Shown piece after piece: positions 43,715 to 55,677 of a stretch of DNA of 64,000 nucleotides. The translations under genes and the position numbers were made by a program. The DNA lies in assembly GCA_021234155.1 (NCBI GenBank), contig JAJEKV010000644.1, positions 62,001-126,000 of the forward strand, in the 5' to 3' direction. Under the pieces are notes generated by a model. That model ran no database searches. It saw only the letters and a program-made list of their open reading frames with translations, and was not told where the DNA came from. Each line of letters opens with the position of its first letter. Positions within the stretch are counted from its first letter, which is position 1. The DNA comes from Isoetes taiwanensis (lineage: Eukaryota > Streptophyta > Lycopodiopsida > Isoetales > Isoetaceae).

Positions 43715-44260
43715 TTAAGAATGTGTTATAACCTTCTGTAGATGTATCTTAGAATCCCCATAATGCACTCCAGTAAGCCCACCATAAGCGTTAAAAGCAC
43801 AGCAAGCTGTATGTAATATTTGTCTGTATCCTGGAAAGCAGAAGCTTGAAAGGAAGCTGAGCAGCCAAGCAGATCGCTTTGGTATTTCCTGGTACCTGCA
43901 AATGCAAACGTTTGTGCTAAGGATCACCCTCCAAACACATGAGAGTCGTTTTGTGCCAAGCAGAATCCATGCAAGAACAAGGAGAGGGAATAGACACCTA
44001 AGCAGTAATTCCATACAACCTTGGTGTTGAAGATGCTTCGTAGATAGACCAAGAGCTACTGGAAACGGATTCGTCTGAAGGCACATTGCTTCTGCATGCA
44101 CAAAAATGAAATGAAAAAACCCTTACAACATAACAAAAACACCATAACCTAAAGCTACAGAAGACTAATCAAATCCAGAGCAAATCCATAGAAATCGTAA
44201 CAACACAGCAACATTACCTGCAAATGCATTTATCTTTCTGCTATTGAAAGCCACCAAATG
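43715..44260 (-). CDS. Possible captured gene exons, unknown
   Basis: A minus-strand frame of 128 codons (44,101-43,715) carries a hydrophobic stretch ELLLRCLFPLLVLAWILLGT and a good splice acceptor just upstream (TGCATGCAG). A GT donor follows ACGTTTGCATTTGCAG at about 43,897. Upstream, near 44,285-44,220, MVGSLEFVFDEAIWWLSIA precedes a stop and another splice-like donor. I do not recognise the protein. It is probably a decayed gene fragment inside a transposon-rich block. Confidence 0.3.
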
Positions 44261-44733
44261 GCTTCATCAAATACAAATTCTAGAGAACCGACCATATCCA
44301 AACTTGAGACAAACCCTACCAAAACCGATACTTGAAAGATTTCATCGTGATTGATGCCAGGTTAGTAACAACGACGAACAAAATCCTTAGGGCTCGTTAG
44401 GGAAAAGGTGAGATTTTGGGAAGGTTGAGAAATAGAGAAAAACTTAACATATCTAAGCAGCCGACATTATAGGTCCTCGAATGGTCAACTATTCAAATAG
44501 CTGCAGAAACACATATACATTGTTGAAAACTGAGTTTTTCAAATTACTGTACATTAGAATTATTTCCAACAGATAAGTGCTCTGCTGTTGAACTAGGGCA
44601 GCTTGTACTCTTTCAAAATGAAGGAAATGTAAACGCATACACGGTAGGTGAGTGCCATTCCCTTAGAACCAGGAGCTTTAACTATTTTTGTCTAATGGTC
44701 TAGTTTCCATAAACGGGTGCAGCACCAACTGTG

Positions 44734-44970
44734 CTACTTAAGCATAACAATAGAAGCATCAGACAGAAAGCACGGCAGAAAGGCTTCATAAATATAAAAT
44801 TTTACCTGAACTGCATAGGTTTTGAAAGCAATATATGATACTGGGTACTGCTCTTCAGCTTTTCCAATTTTCATGAGTAGGGTCTTGCCATGTTGGATAT
44901 CTGGCACATGGAAGGGAAGCCATAGCCGACCATCTCCTTGGATCTTCCTCTCTACAGGATGCATCCACAT
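44734..44970 (-). CDS. Possible exon of an unknown gene
   Basis: A minus-strand frame reads MWMHPVERKIQGDGRLWLPF, HVPDIQHGKTLLMKIGKAEE and YPVSYIAFKTYAVQ, followed by CAG|GTAAAA, a good donor site at about 44,805. The composition is coding-like but I do not recognise the family. It lies 10 bp left of a foldback element. Confidence 0.3.
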   Translation of the reverse strand: MWMHPVERKIQGDGRLWLPFHVPDIQHGKTLLMKIGKAEEQYPVSYIAFKTYAVQVKFYIYEAFLPCFLSDASIVMLK

Positions 44971-44980
44971 CTAGACTTAT

Positions 44981-45535
44981 CATTAGAGGTAATTTGAGAT
45001 CTCATTTCGTCCCATTAAGGGATGCTTAAAAAGCCACATCAGCTCTTTAAACTGTCCAATAAGAGAAGAGCTCCAGTGTAGTTTATTCCAGTATTATGTG
45101 GCAGCAGTAATTAATGCAGTTCTAACTAACTTTTGCAGTGTCATTTTTCTACTATAACTTTTGATCAAAAACTCCGATTCAAACACTATTTGTGGCAATG
45201 GATTCGTCTCCTCAAGATCTTTCTAATGACAACCCATTGTTATATTTTTTGGGATGTAAATATATAAGAAAAGAGCAAAAAACCATATTTTTTAAGGTTA
45301 ACACATATGGCTTGTATTGAAATACATCCTAACCATATATCACTTGAAAGATCTTTTCATTCTGCATCTAATGCAACAAACGCTGCAGCATTTTCATGAG
45401 TAGATCAAAAGTTATAGGGAAAAAATGACAGCAATGAAGTTGTTAATGCTGCATTAATTGCAGTTTGATGTAGAGTACTCATTCTATTGGAGGATTCTTA
45501 TGGGGACAAAAGGAGATCTCAAATTACCTCTAATG
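44981..45535. mobile_element. Foldback-type MITE, copy B
   Basis: 555 bp bounded by CATTAGAGGTAATTTGAGAT... and its exact inverse ending CCTCTAATG, with partially inverted arms extending inward (AAAAGTTATAG, GATCTTT). The termini and inner motifs resemble copy A at 39,906. The right flank starts CATT in both. The target duplication is not clear. Confidence 0.75.
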
Positions 45536-46103
45536 CATTCCCTCTGTCGTTTAAACCACTCTCAACTGCCCTACCCGCCATAACCCATCACTAAGATAGG
45601 ATCTGTCTCCGGAATAGACAACGCATCCGTTTTGGTTCTAGGGTTTTTGCATGAGATGTTCGGGTGCAATGGCAGGCTCCGTCCTTTGAATAAAAGCTCC
45701 CAGTTAACCAAGCATCTCCTGCCGTAAAGAAAAAACTCTAATTGCTGAAGAAGATTTGTGCAACATGGCTGCCATGCTCACGAAGATCCGGCGCTAGTAA
45801 GTTTTACCATAGATAGATAAGTTGGAAAAAAGGGTAAGCTGGAAGAAAAGGGCAAAAATGATGCCACGTGGCCCAAACGAATCTAGGCCGTCCGATTTAG
45901 GGCGCTGTTCATTACGGACTTACGGTATAACATTATAATATAAAGATTAGGTATTTAGCATATTTAATTAAATGGCAAATCAACATAGCTAACTTTAATC
46001 CTTTTGGCTTATTCAATAATGGCCGATGTACCATTACGGGCCCGTGATGACATGTCATGTATTTGTATATATAGCATATAAATACGTGGAACGTCACAAC
46101 TAT

Positions 46104-46288
46104 GAAGCTAGCCATGGGATGTTGTGCACCACATCCACATGTAAGACTCCGTATCAAGGAAGTTGTGAGGCAGCTTGAGCTGATAAGATGTAAAACTCAT
46201 ACCTCAGGTTTCACACCTTCTGAAACCAGAAGCCATACTCCAGTATTTACTTCAACCCATAGCCGTTCTGGAGATCTGCCATTCTAAA
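46104..46288 (+). pseudogene. Receptor-like kinase C-terminal fragment, copy 1
   Basis: Reads LAMGCCAPHPHVRLRIKEVV, RQLELIRCKTHTSGFTPSE and HSRSGDLPF before a stop. This is the last kinase subdomain (XI, CC-P-RP-KEV--LE) plus C-terminal tail of a plant receptor-like kinase. It is a tandem partner of 46,798-46,996; the preceding kinase domain is absent, so it is a fragment. Confidence 0.7.
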
Positions 46289-46439
46289 TTGTATTACGCC
46301 ATGTGCCCAGAGAAGTTTACAACTTTCTAAATTGCTTGAATATCCTGGCGTATCATTCTGTATAATTTGTGTTCAGGTGCAGTTATTCATATTTCATACA
46401 TAGTTAGGCTAAATTCTGGTTGATAACATACGACACTAA

Positions 46440-46996
46440 GCACTCTTATTGTTCGTGAAAATCTAAAATCCAAGGACATACTTGTTGATGAGAATTATAA
46501 GCTCCTCTGTCAGACTATGACCTCCATCTTCTCATGACCAGAAGTGCTTGCATTGAAGTTTTGGATGGTTCCACTAAAGAATAAAAAGCAAGATGAAAAA
46601 AGCCAATTCCAAGACAGACGTATACAGCTTTGACATATCTTATTATAACTTTTAACAGGCAGGAAACTTGAAAAGATTGAAACTTCAAATGAAGTTGTGG
46701 CTCTACCACTAATTGTCAAGACTGATGTTCTGGAAGAGAAGACTTCCAAGATCTTTGATCTTGAGTTGCTTAAAATAATGCGAAGCGTCAAAGTTGGAAT
46801 GCTACAAGCTTTGAAGCTAGCCATGGGATGTTGTGCACCACATCCATATGTAAGACCACATATCAAGGAAGTTCTGAGGCAACTTGAGGTGATAAAGTGT
46901 AGAACTCATGCCCCAGGTTTCACACCTTCTGAAACCAGAAGCCATACTCTAGTGTTTACTTCGACCCATAGCCATTTTCGAGATCTGCCATTCTAA
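46440..46996 (+). pseudogene. Receptor-like kinase C-terminal fragments, copy 2
   Basis: At 46,440-46,500 a degraded catalytic-loop segment reads LIVRENLKSKDILVDENYKL (the usual HRDLK is now RENLK, so the catalytic Asp is lost). At 46,660-46,996 an open stretch reads EVVALPLIVKTDVLEEKTSK, LKLAMGCCAPHPYVRPHIKE and VLRQLEVIKCRTH, with the same C-terminal tail as copy 1. Loss of the catalytic Asp and missing segments between the pieces make it a pseudogene. Confidence 0.7.
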
Positions 46997-48434
46997 ATTG
47001 TATTATGTCGTGCCCAGAGAAGTTTATAACTTTCTAAATTGCTTGCATATCCTGGCGTATCATTTTGTATAATTTGTAATCAGGTGCAATTACCCTTGAA
47101 ATGCGTCGACATTGCTGATATCTAGGAAATTGAAACTCCAACATGGCTTGTTTGATGGTATTATGTTCTGGAGCATAGCAATAGGTAACAGAATTCCACA
47201 GAATTACCATGTATTTATATTGTAATGGATTTATTTTAGCTTCTCGCATGGGATAAGAAGTCTGGTTTGTCTATAGTAATTATTATTTTTTCTTCGAGTG
47301 CCACCCATGGAATTTGCTTCATCATATTGGATAGACAAATTTATTTTTATTTAGCGCCTCTACGTGGTTTAATTGGACCAGTGTATTAACCAACTGTATG
47401 CAAAAACTTTGGGTGATTGTTTGAGAAGCTTTATATATTTACAAATTTATAGGACAAGTAAGGCTCAAAACAATCCTACCGTAGTTACTGTTGTGTGGGT
47501 ATACGATTTATGGAATGCAATCCGAGTTTAGAAGAGCCTAATACCCCATTTTTTCAAGGAAGCCATTCCAGTGAAGGAGTGTTTCAGTTCTTGGAATATG
47601 GGTATTCGACTTGTGGAATAATCCAAAAAGCTGAAACCACGAGTCTAATACCCTCTTTAGAATCCAATCTCAAATCGAAAGCCAATAAATGCACCAAGCC
47701 CAAAGGGCCAAGATTTAGCCATAAAGCAAGATGGTGAAATGTTAATAAGTCATTTGAGAAATAATACCTCCACGGAGTCCACTCTAAGGTAATTCATTCT
47801 AATAAATTTATTACCATTTATTTGGAATGTAAGCTTCTATTGAATCTCCAACACAAGCTTCTATTGAATCTCCAAAACATAATAAGGGGTAAAACTACAT
47901 AGACCCATATAGTAACAGAATGCAAAGTCACCACAAACACGTTGGTTTGATAACATGCAAATGAGAGTCTCTATTGAGATGCCACATAAAGACGTTGGTT
48001 TGATGCAAGTAACATGCAAATGGAAGTCTCTATTGAGATGTCACTGTGAATTAATTGCTAGATGCTAGACTTATAACCATGGTCTTCCAGATGGACGACT
48101 ATATCAGTTGCGTATTCACTTGATGACATACATGAAATTAAAGTTTCTGTTGCTGCTTCTTAACTGACCTCATAAAATCGAGTGCTTTGATAGCTTAGAT
48201 AGGAAAATAAATTGATGCATGCTAAATGCATAGCTTCTCTAGGCGCTTCACTGTGGAAGGTTTCCGTTCTCTTTTTGTTTTAAAGCACAAATTTGTTACA
48301 AGAGAAACTCAATTCATTCAAGATAAGATCAAAAAGAGATTCAAGCCAGATCAAAACGTTCAAACCAAAAAACATCTAGCTCAACAAACGTTTCAAAATG
48401 GAGCTGGTAGTCAGGGAAAAACAGTCACCTCAAA
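46997..48434. other. Intergenic region with short repeats
   Basis: No gene recognised. At about 47,930-48,045 two direct repeats contain GTTGGTTTGAT...AACATGCAAATG and TCTCTATTGAGATG. The last 200 bp before 48,434 are the likely 3' UTR of the minus-strand GTPase gene. Confidence 0.4.
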
Positions 48435-51400
48435 TCACATCAGTGAGGCCACTTTGGGAATTATGCTTCGAGCAAGCCCTTCGAAGCTCTTTGCAAGCTG
48501 CACTTCATCCAGGCTGATCTGAAATGTTCCATTGCCACATCTTGCCATGTCTTCCAATATCTGCTTACAAGGGTCATTTCCAAACATGATAGTATGGAAC
48601 ACCAGCTTTGGCTCAAAAGTCACCATCTTCCTTACTGAGTACAAAGGATCACCTCCACCATTGTTTCCTCCATCACTAAGGAAAATAATAACAGGAGGTT
48701 TGCTATCCACTTTTGAAGACGACCTTCTGAGTATATCGTCTGCTGGCTGAATTCCAGATGTGTAAGTGGTCGAGCCATCAGCGCGGTAGTTCAAAAGATT
48801 GTAAACAAGATCCTCCTTCATAGGTTGGCACTCGTGGGCAATGTGGCTGGTTTGATTGAAGAGCACAACAGACATGGAATCATGTAAGTTTTCATTGTTC
48901 CTTATCCGTATGAACCTCACCATGGCCTCAAATACGCATCCCAAACGATTATTATGCCCCTTGATAAACTGTACCATTGTGGGCTGTATGTCCCTCGAAT
49001 CCATAGAACCTGATATGTCTATGATGAAAATCACATGGTTGGCTGTGTTTTTGGAATGGTTACAGCTGAAATGGTGACCATCTTCAGTCACAAACCCTGT
49101 TCCTGCCATGGTGGCAGCTTTGGAAACTGGATTGTGCCAAAGTTTCTCAGTACAGTAAGACTTAGGCTCCTTATGGTGCGCTGATGATCCAGTCAGTAAG
49201 TGGGATTGTGCTCATTGGAGGCACACTGGTGTGCACATAATTCGAACTCTTTTTTATCATCTGTGGAACAAGGATCTCGAAAATACATGTTCTTCCAGTA
49301 GGCATCATGTGTGAGCTCGTCTTTTGGTATATCAAATTCTGGTCCATACTTGCTGGTCTCGTGCCTTGCTCCTTGAGGTAGCCTGATTCTGGCACATGTT
49401 CCACCCTTACCATTTTCACATGCAATCAAATGGACATGTCCTCGGCCGGCGTTCTTACAGTGCATCATGCACATTTCAGCTTCTCCCGATTCACCCCAGG
49501 CATATTTGCGGTCCAGAATGTCGATCTCCATACATTCTGAAACAAACGTCTTTCCCTTCATATTGCCATGGGTTGTGTCATGTAAACCGGCATGATCCAC
49601 GGCATGATGGCAGAAGTAATCACATCCACTGCATCGAGTCTCACAGAAGTGTACAATGTTCGGATTTGTAGAATGCAGATGTGGTCCATCATGTTCAATC
49701 ATGAAAGGTGGAATAGGTAAGCAACAACCTTTTCTAATTCCATTTTGCTCAGAGACATGCTCATACTCAAAGGTAGAACGTTTGCCCAGAAATACACTTG
49801 TTTTCTTAACAACTTCTGTTAATACCTCACAATTTCCCTTGGCTTCACATTGTTCTGTACATAAATGTTCCTTTCCACACTGGTGGTTCATCTTTTCATA
49901 CATTGAATGAAAGTGATCGTCAGACGCACACGTATGATTGCAAGAAGGCATCGTGCATTGTAAAGGACAGAACTTCTCATGACAGGCATGTATGCTGTGC
50001 TCCAAACCAATCGGATATGTGCAGACATTGTTGCAAGGTGGAAGAGAACATTTATCCTTGCACATATGTTGTCTAGAATTACATTTGTGTGGGCCTTCAT
50101 GTCCTGATTTGTTAACACAGTGTTTGTTACAGTTTGATGATCTCTCCAGTAGATCACAATCCTTGGCACAAGTGTGCGATTTCATCTGACAATCATGAGG
50201 GCCATCATGACCTGCCTTATCGCTACAGTTGTTAACATCCCCAAGGAGTTTGTCTTTTAGTTCTTCCCGGCAGTAACTGCATATTTCTGAACACCTGTGG
50301 GAGCCATTGCAGGAGTGAGAGCGTGCATGTGACTTTTCCAAAATACAGCGGAGGAAGCACCTATCACATTTACAACTGCAGAGCAACAGTTGTTGCTTCA
50401 TTGCCATTACCATTGACATTGTTTCCAGGTGCAGCTTTTCAACATCGCCATCTTCAGGCATATCAGCAGTGTTTATCCTCAACCACCTCAAACATCTATG
50501 CTCTCGTCTTTCTGCAAGGGATATTAAGAAACGCTCTAAATCTGCATGCCATTGTTCGTCCGTCCCTCCACCCATGCCTTCTCTTGGAACCAAGTGCCCA
50601 AACAGGGTAGTCAAGGGTTCTAATACACCACCAGAATTTAAATATGCAGCTAGTTGCAGACCAGTGTCTCTCACTTCAAAAGCATGATCACCAAACACTA
50701 CGGGCATGTCTGGAATCTCTTCTTCAGTGTTGAAGTTGGTGAGCGGTTTCTTCTCATTGTTTAAGCAACCAGTCGATATGACAGACTGTAAATGTGTTCG
50801 TAACAAACTGACCTGAAATGCTATGCGTTTTGAATCGGTTGGCGACCAATCTTTGGCGCTTATTTGTGACATTATGAGCTTCAAATCTGTCAAGAATTTC
50901 CTTCCATTTGTGTAAACAGCTGTTAGTTCTTCCACGGAGTGGGCAAGCTGGGCAATACTGTCCTGAAACTCCGCCCTGTGAAAGGGAGGAAGTGCAGCAA
51001 TTTCAACATTTCCACCATACATTTTTGTCAGGAAATTATCAGGTGATTTGTTGCATATCTGCAAAATTTTCCCTAAGAACTCGTTCTTAAGGTCATCAAC
51101 GTCTGCAGCGTCAACATCTTTTATTGCCATATAGAAAAGGCCTTTAAACAGTTTCTCATCTTGTTTTTACCAATGTTACTCCACTTTGAAAACGTTCAAA
51201 AACTGATTCCGTCTCCTTATCAAGATGGAAATCCTGGAAAGGAACATATAATAAGTCAACATAGGGAAGATGCTTAATAAATTACAAGTCTTTAACATTG
51301 GCAGCTCAAAACAATAGTTACTGGAACCTATCTGACTATGATGGAGAATGGGGATTCTCATACATTTTTAATGGCTTGAACCCAAAAGATTAGTGAACAC

Positions 51401-54400
51401 GCTGGATGGATACTGCAGCTTTCAGCAGAGTCACTTATTTTTTTATATCTGAATAGTTAAAACTTTATTGTATGACTGCTTAGCCATCTGAGTTGTTAAG
51501 CTTTATTGTATGGTTGATTACATCTACATTTTATTCACATAAATTAATACAAAACATCTGAAATTGAATCTAAATAGACCATGAAAACGAGCATGAATTT
51601 AAGCTTGCCTTCTTGTTGAAAATTGTGATGTTACTTATTGCAGCATTGAGAATGGATAGTAGTACATCTTCTTGTCCACTGCGCTCAAAGCTTCCAAGCC
51701 CTTCAAAGTCTAGAATTACATACATACAGCTGCCATCCACTCGCACTGTCATCCACACTCCGTCAGTGCAGCGTCCACCAGCAACATCAAGTAATGATCC
51801 AGTTAGATGATTAAGAAGGTAAGACTTTCCACTGCTCTGCTTGCCCATAGATGAAATAACTTTCAGGGGCCCCTTCCAACTCTGAATTACGTTGTCATAG
51901 AGGCTAAAGCGAATTACTCTGGCTAGTGATATAGCATCAGCATAATGAAGCTCAGAGGACATCTGAAGCCCATCCACTAGTGGAGCTAGTCCATTATTTT
52001 CAGCTCTTCCAATTTGAATGGGGACTAAGCAAAGGAGGAGATTCAGCCAGCCTGCTACGGGAATGCTGTGAATTTCATCTAACTCTAGGTAGCATGTACC
52101 TTTAATTATTTTTGCTTGGAATTTAACAGGCATCTTGGAGAAATCCTTGCCTTTCTCTGTGCTTAGGCTCATCAAAGAATCCCTGGCATAGTTTACATAC
52201 TGAGTAGCAGTGTTAGTCTTCACCTTCAATACATCCAGCATTATGTTAAATGTGGCTTGCCTGGTTTGGTTACTCCTCCCAAGCGGAGGGCTTATGGCGT
52301 ACTTATCAAATAGGTGGTATAAGTAATCCAATTCAGTACAAGCATTTCCACTGTTTCCATCTGGCAAAGAATTCTCCTTGTTCTTATTTTGAACCTCTAC
52401 GTGACAAACTTCTGAGGAAGAGGTAACTTTCAGAATCACAGAGGAGACTACGTCTGGCCTTGCACCATCGTGTACTAGGAGATGCAGCTGAGTGCCTCCA
52501 TACATGACAGTTTTGGCTTGAACCATATGAACATTTTCTATTTTGAAACACAATAGGCTGGTTTTTACATGTTGCATGATATCGTCCAGCATGTATACGT
52601 GCAGCAATAGCGCATCTTTTCTTTCAAATTCCCCAGGATGCAGTGTCTGCTCTTCTTCACTGTCTTCCCTAAAAGTAGCTGAATCAGTCTGAGCATCTTC
52701 ATGTTTACAAATGGCAGTCAGGTAAGCACCATTGCCAGGAAGGCAAATCTGCAGAAGAGAGGGTGGTAGTCGTATGGACTGTGGTCTCATCATCCGAGAA
52801 TGAGCGATGTCAAATATTCTAATGCGTTTCTGGTCGGCAACTAATAGTTCTGCTTTTCCCGGAACAAAGCACATCCAGGAAATGCTTCCATCTATACAAT
52901 ATTCTCTCATCTCCAAGGTTATACCAGTTCCCTGTAGTTGACGTAAAGTTTCATCAAATCTAAGTACCTTAATTATGGACATCTCTTCATCAAAACAAGC
53001 AAGAAACTTGGTCCCTTCATCAAAGGTCACAAGGTCTAGTCCTTGTTTCAAAGTTGCAACATAGTGCTTCTCATTCACCTTGATGTTTAGATTTGGGCAC
53101 ACATAGAGTGTCAACTGTCTCAATTTCATGCTTTCTACAATTACTAGAACTTGTCCTGATTTTAAAACTGTTACTTTCAAAAGATTCTGCTCTGTGCTGT
53201 CCAATGTAATCAAGAGATAGGGGCTGGTACAAGTTGGAATTATCACTTGTTCTTTTGATGATGCATAAGCATCCAGCTGAGCCCTGTTGGGCAACAATTC
53301 CAAAACTTTCCAATCTAAGCTTTCGCTTTTTACTTCATGCTTGATGAATTTGACTGTCAAAGTGTCAATGTCAAAATAGCCTGATGAACGACATTGGCAT
53401 AGCTTAATTGGGGGATATGGGCCGCGCTGGGATACCATTGATTTGAAACTTGAGATACGAGATATCTTCTCTTTCCTTATCCTTTCCTTGACCTCATTGG
53501 CTCTGCTCTCCAGAGTTGACGTTAATGTGTGCTGGAGCAATGGTCGGAAGGATTCTTCCACCAGCCTCCGAAAATATGCAAAGAAAGAACAGCGTCCATC
53601 TTTGTATTGTTCTGTGCAAGCTTTTATAATTTCTGGTGGCATATGCACCTTTGGATCCAAACGTGCATCTGTTGTAAGAAGTTCGTCCCATTTCTGCTCA
53701 AACGCTATTCTGCAATCATTTGGCAAATCGTTGGCTAATACATCTGCTAGTATACATTGTATGAGTTCTTCATCATTCGCCTCTTCCACCTGAAATAGGG
53801 ACTTGTTTGCAATAATATAATTTGAAAGAGCAGCCTTTTTCTCAAGTGATGGCACCATGTCCCTAGTGCAGAAATCAAACCATGGTTTCAAACGGCAAGT
53901 CATTGGGTGTTTCCTTTCCTTCACTTTTACGTTCCGTTTAGTGCCGGGCACGAGCCCAAGTAAATAAGAACCAGCATTCAGTACAAGTCTGTCTCCAAGG
54001 AGTATAGGCCGCTTGCGGGTCTTCTTATTACTGCTAGGAAACATGACTTGATTTGTTTCAGTGCAGACATCTTCGTCATACAAGATTGGTCCATATGTCC
54101 TTCCACCAGAGCTTTTGAGCACAAGAAACATTGTTTCACGTCTTTTTTCCAATCCATGCTCAACAGTAACCTCATCACCAACAAATAACATTCTGTGGCT
54201 TCCAAAGTCGGAGCCATCTGACCAAATTTCTGTTAAATCCTTCTCTAGGGACACCAGCAATGCTTCATCTGAAGCTTGGGTATGTTGAGCTGAATAATCG
54301 GAGTATTTCATGAAATCTGCAAAGCTTTCCAACTGCTTGGATGCCTCTCCACTGCTTGCATAAACTGCCTCTTCCCAAGGATAATGGATTCTCAAGTAAG

Positions 54401-55677
54401 CATTAAGGCCTTTGGCTAGAACTTCCAGAAGTTTCTCCTCCTGTAGAAGAGCACAATCCTCAACGTTCTGCAGTTGAAGTGTTTGTGCTTTTTCTTCTTG
54501 TTTAAGCTGATCTAGGCCATCCATGAGCTCGGCAGCACCCGCTAGTCCAGAGCAACTTACAAATGTCAAGAAATCTTTCTCTGTCAACTCGTTAAGATCT
54601 ATAGAACATGCATCCCACTGCATTACTAGGCGTGGTAGTTCCTGCTTCGAAACATTCTTTACATCATTTATAGGGATTACTGTAGGTGGCCGCTTTTGAC
54701 AGAACAGCAGCGCAGAACGGTGCCAACCTTCGCATAGCTTGAACTCACAAATATCAGCACCAAGCTTAGGCAGAGAAATGTTAAAACCCGAACTGATTTC
54801 CACCTCATCTTCCGAAGCTTTTACGACAGACAACTGCAGTCTGCAAGTCCGATCTCTTCTAGGCAGGGATTTGACAGCTTTGGGGAGCGTATCCGTTTTT
54901 ACTTCGATGCAAGGGTAGATAATATCGCAAAGCTCTGTTATGTACCTGATAAAATTGCAAGAGACATCATTCCTTTTTGCATTTCGAAGCTCCTTCCCCT
55001 CGTGCCAGTAGAATATGGCAATGGTGTCAGATTTTAGCATACAAGCATAGAGTCCAGGAGAAAGCGTATCATCTTTTAAACTTTGGACCTCTTCTGCAGA
55101 TAATATTTTGTATGTTGTCAGGATTCGGGCCATCATCCTTTTGCTACCGTAAACTCCCACAGTTTTGACAGTGGCTTTCGAAGCCAGACCATCGTTGATG
55201 GGATTTGAAGCCGAAACTGCTGGATCCAGCTTCCTTAGCAGAGACGAGATCTGATCCTTTGCTAGCACCACTTTCTCCACGAAGCTTAGTTCCTGTCTGT
55301 CGGACTTGATGTGCATAAGCATGAACAGATTAGTTGCCGGTTTATCTTCTACTACTGCATCAATCATTTCTACATCTTCAGCACCCATTTCGTCAATGCA
55401 TGCGTCCTTGTTCTTAGATTCATCAACTTGCTCAATTTCACAATCGCCCATTTTTCTTTCAATCTGTTTTATCAAGACGTCATTATGATGGTCAAGTTAT
55501 CAAAGGGGGAAAAAAAAGGATTTCTGAGAGCTTGAAATAGATTTTTCTTACCTCGGGTCCCAATGGAACTTGCTGTTCCATGGCATGAATCATCCCACCC
55601 ATTTCGCTGATACAAGCTTCATTGGTCTGATTCTGAGAATCATCAACTTCCTCATTTTCAGAATCGCCACCACCCAT
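48435..55677 (-). CDS. Giant GBP-like GTPase / Cys-rich / VWA protein gene
   Basis: Three coding exons: 55,677-55,552 (42 codons), 55,463-51,609 (1,285) and 51,233-48,435 (932 plus stop), about 2,259 residues. Start is the first ATG after a 5' UTR intron. N-terminal acidic segment; a large middle part including beta-propeller-like stretches (about 830-970); then a GB1/RHD3-type GTPase with P-loop GKQSSGKS (about 1249), TDGVW (about 1274) and DFEGLGS (about 1294). Next come a helical region (VTLVK...IKDVDAADVDDL), a Cys/His-rich region resembling NF-X1 fingers (about 1612-1796, and further CxxC to 1900), and a VWA domain with MIDAS DISGS (about 2066) and LSDGG. Probably a large cytosolic GTPase scaffold; the cellular role is unknown. 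Two one-base frameshifts in exon 3 (near 51,160 and 49,190) break the frame as given. The exon 2-3 intron is GC-AG. A paralogue fragment is at 1-73. Confidence 0.85.
49186..49196 (-). other. Frameshift 2 (one base short) in the GTPase/VWA gene
   Basis: The frame reads NEHNPTY and then a stop (49,193-49,195). The conserved-looking continuation TGSSAHHKEPKSYCTEKLWH lies in the frame reached if one base is missing here. The downstream frame then runs without interruption through the VWA domain to 48,435. Confidence 0.75.
51155..51164 (-). other. Frameshift 1 (one base extra) in the GTPase/VWA gene
   Basis: Exon 3 starts in phase (DFHLDKETESVFERFQSG, VTLVKT) and meets TGA at once. Skipping one base in the A-rich run GTAAAAACAAG restores DEKLFKGLFYMAIKDVDAAD, which then stays open for 645 codons. 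Confidence 0.75.
51234..51608 (-). other. GC-AG intron in the GTPase gene
   Basis: 375 bp. The donor is AAG|GCAAGC after ...TIFNKK, the acceptor TTTCCAG|GAT before DFHLDKETES. Both sides are in phase 0. No GT donor is available that keeps the frame, so the rare GC donor is the best reading. Confidence 0.75.
55464..55551 (-). other. First coding intron of the GTPase gene
   Basis: 88 bp, donor GAG|GTAAGA and acceptor AAAACAG|ATT, phase 0. It separates two exons whose beginnings resemble each other (RKMGG-DSENEEVDDSQN and RKMGD-CEIEQVDESKN). Confidence 0.75.

Larger units (their letters stand above)
39327..45947. mobile_element. Second Helitron-like element or composite
   Basis: The left end ATACTAGTAACGG with the hairpin GCCCAGCGTTGCTAGGC and the right end CCGTCCGATTTAGGGC ... 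TATAACATTATAATATA correspond one-to-one to the ends at 23,859 and 26,267. The interior contains a hAT element, two foldback elements and possible gene fragments. It may be one large element filled by later insertions, or two unrelated partial copies. I cannot decide between these. Confidence 0.35.

Noticed and set aside
49396-55535. Numerous 60-116-codon frames antisense or out of frame to the GTPase gene
   Set aside because: Shadows of the large coding exons.
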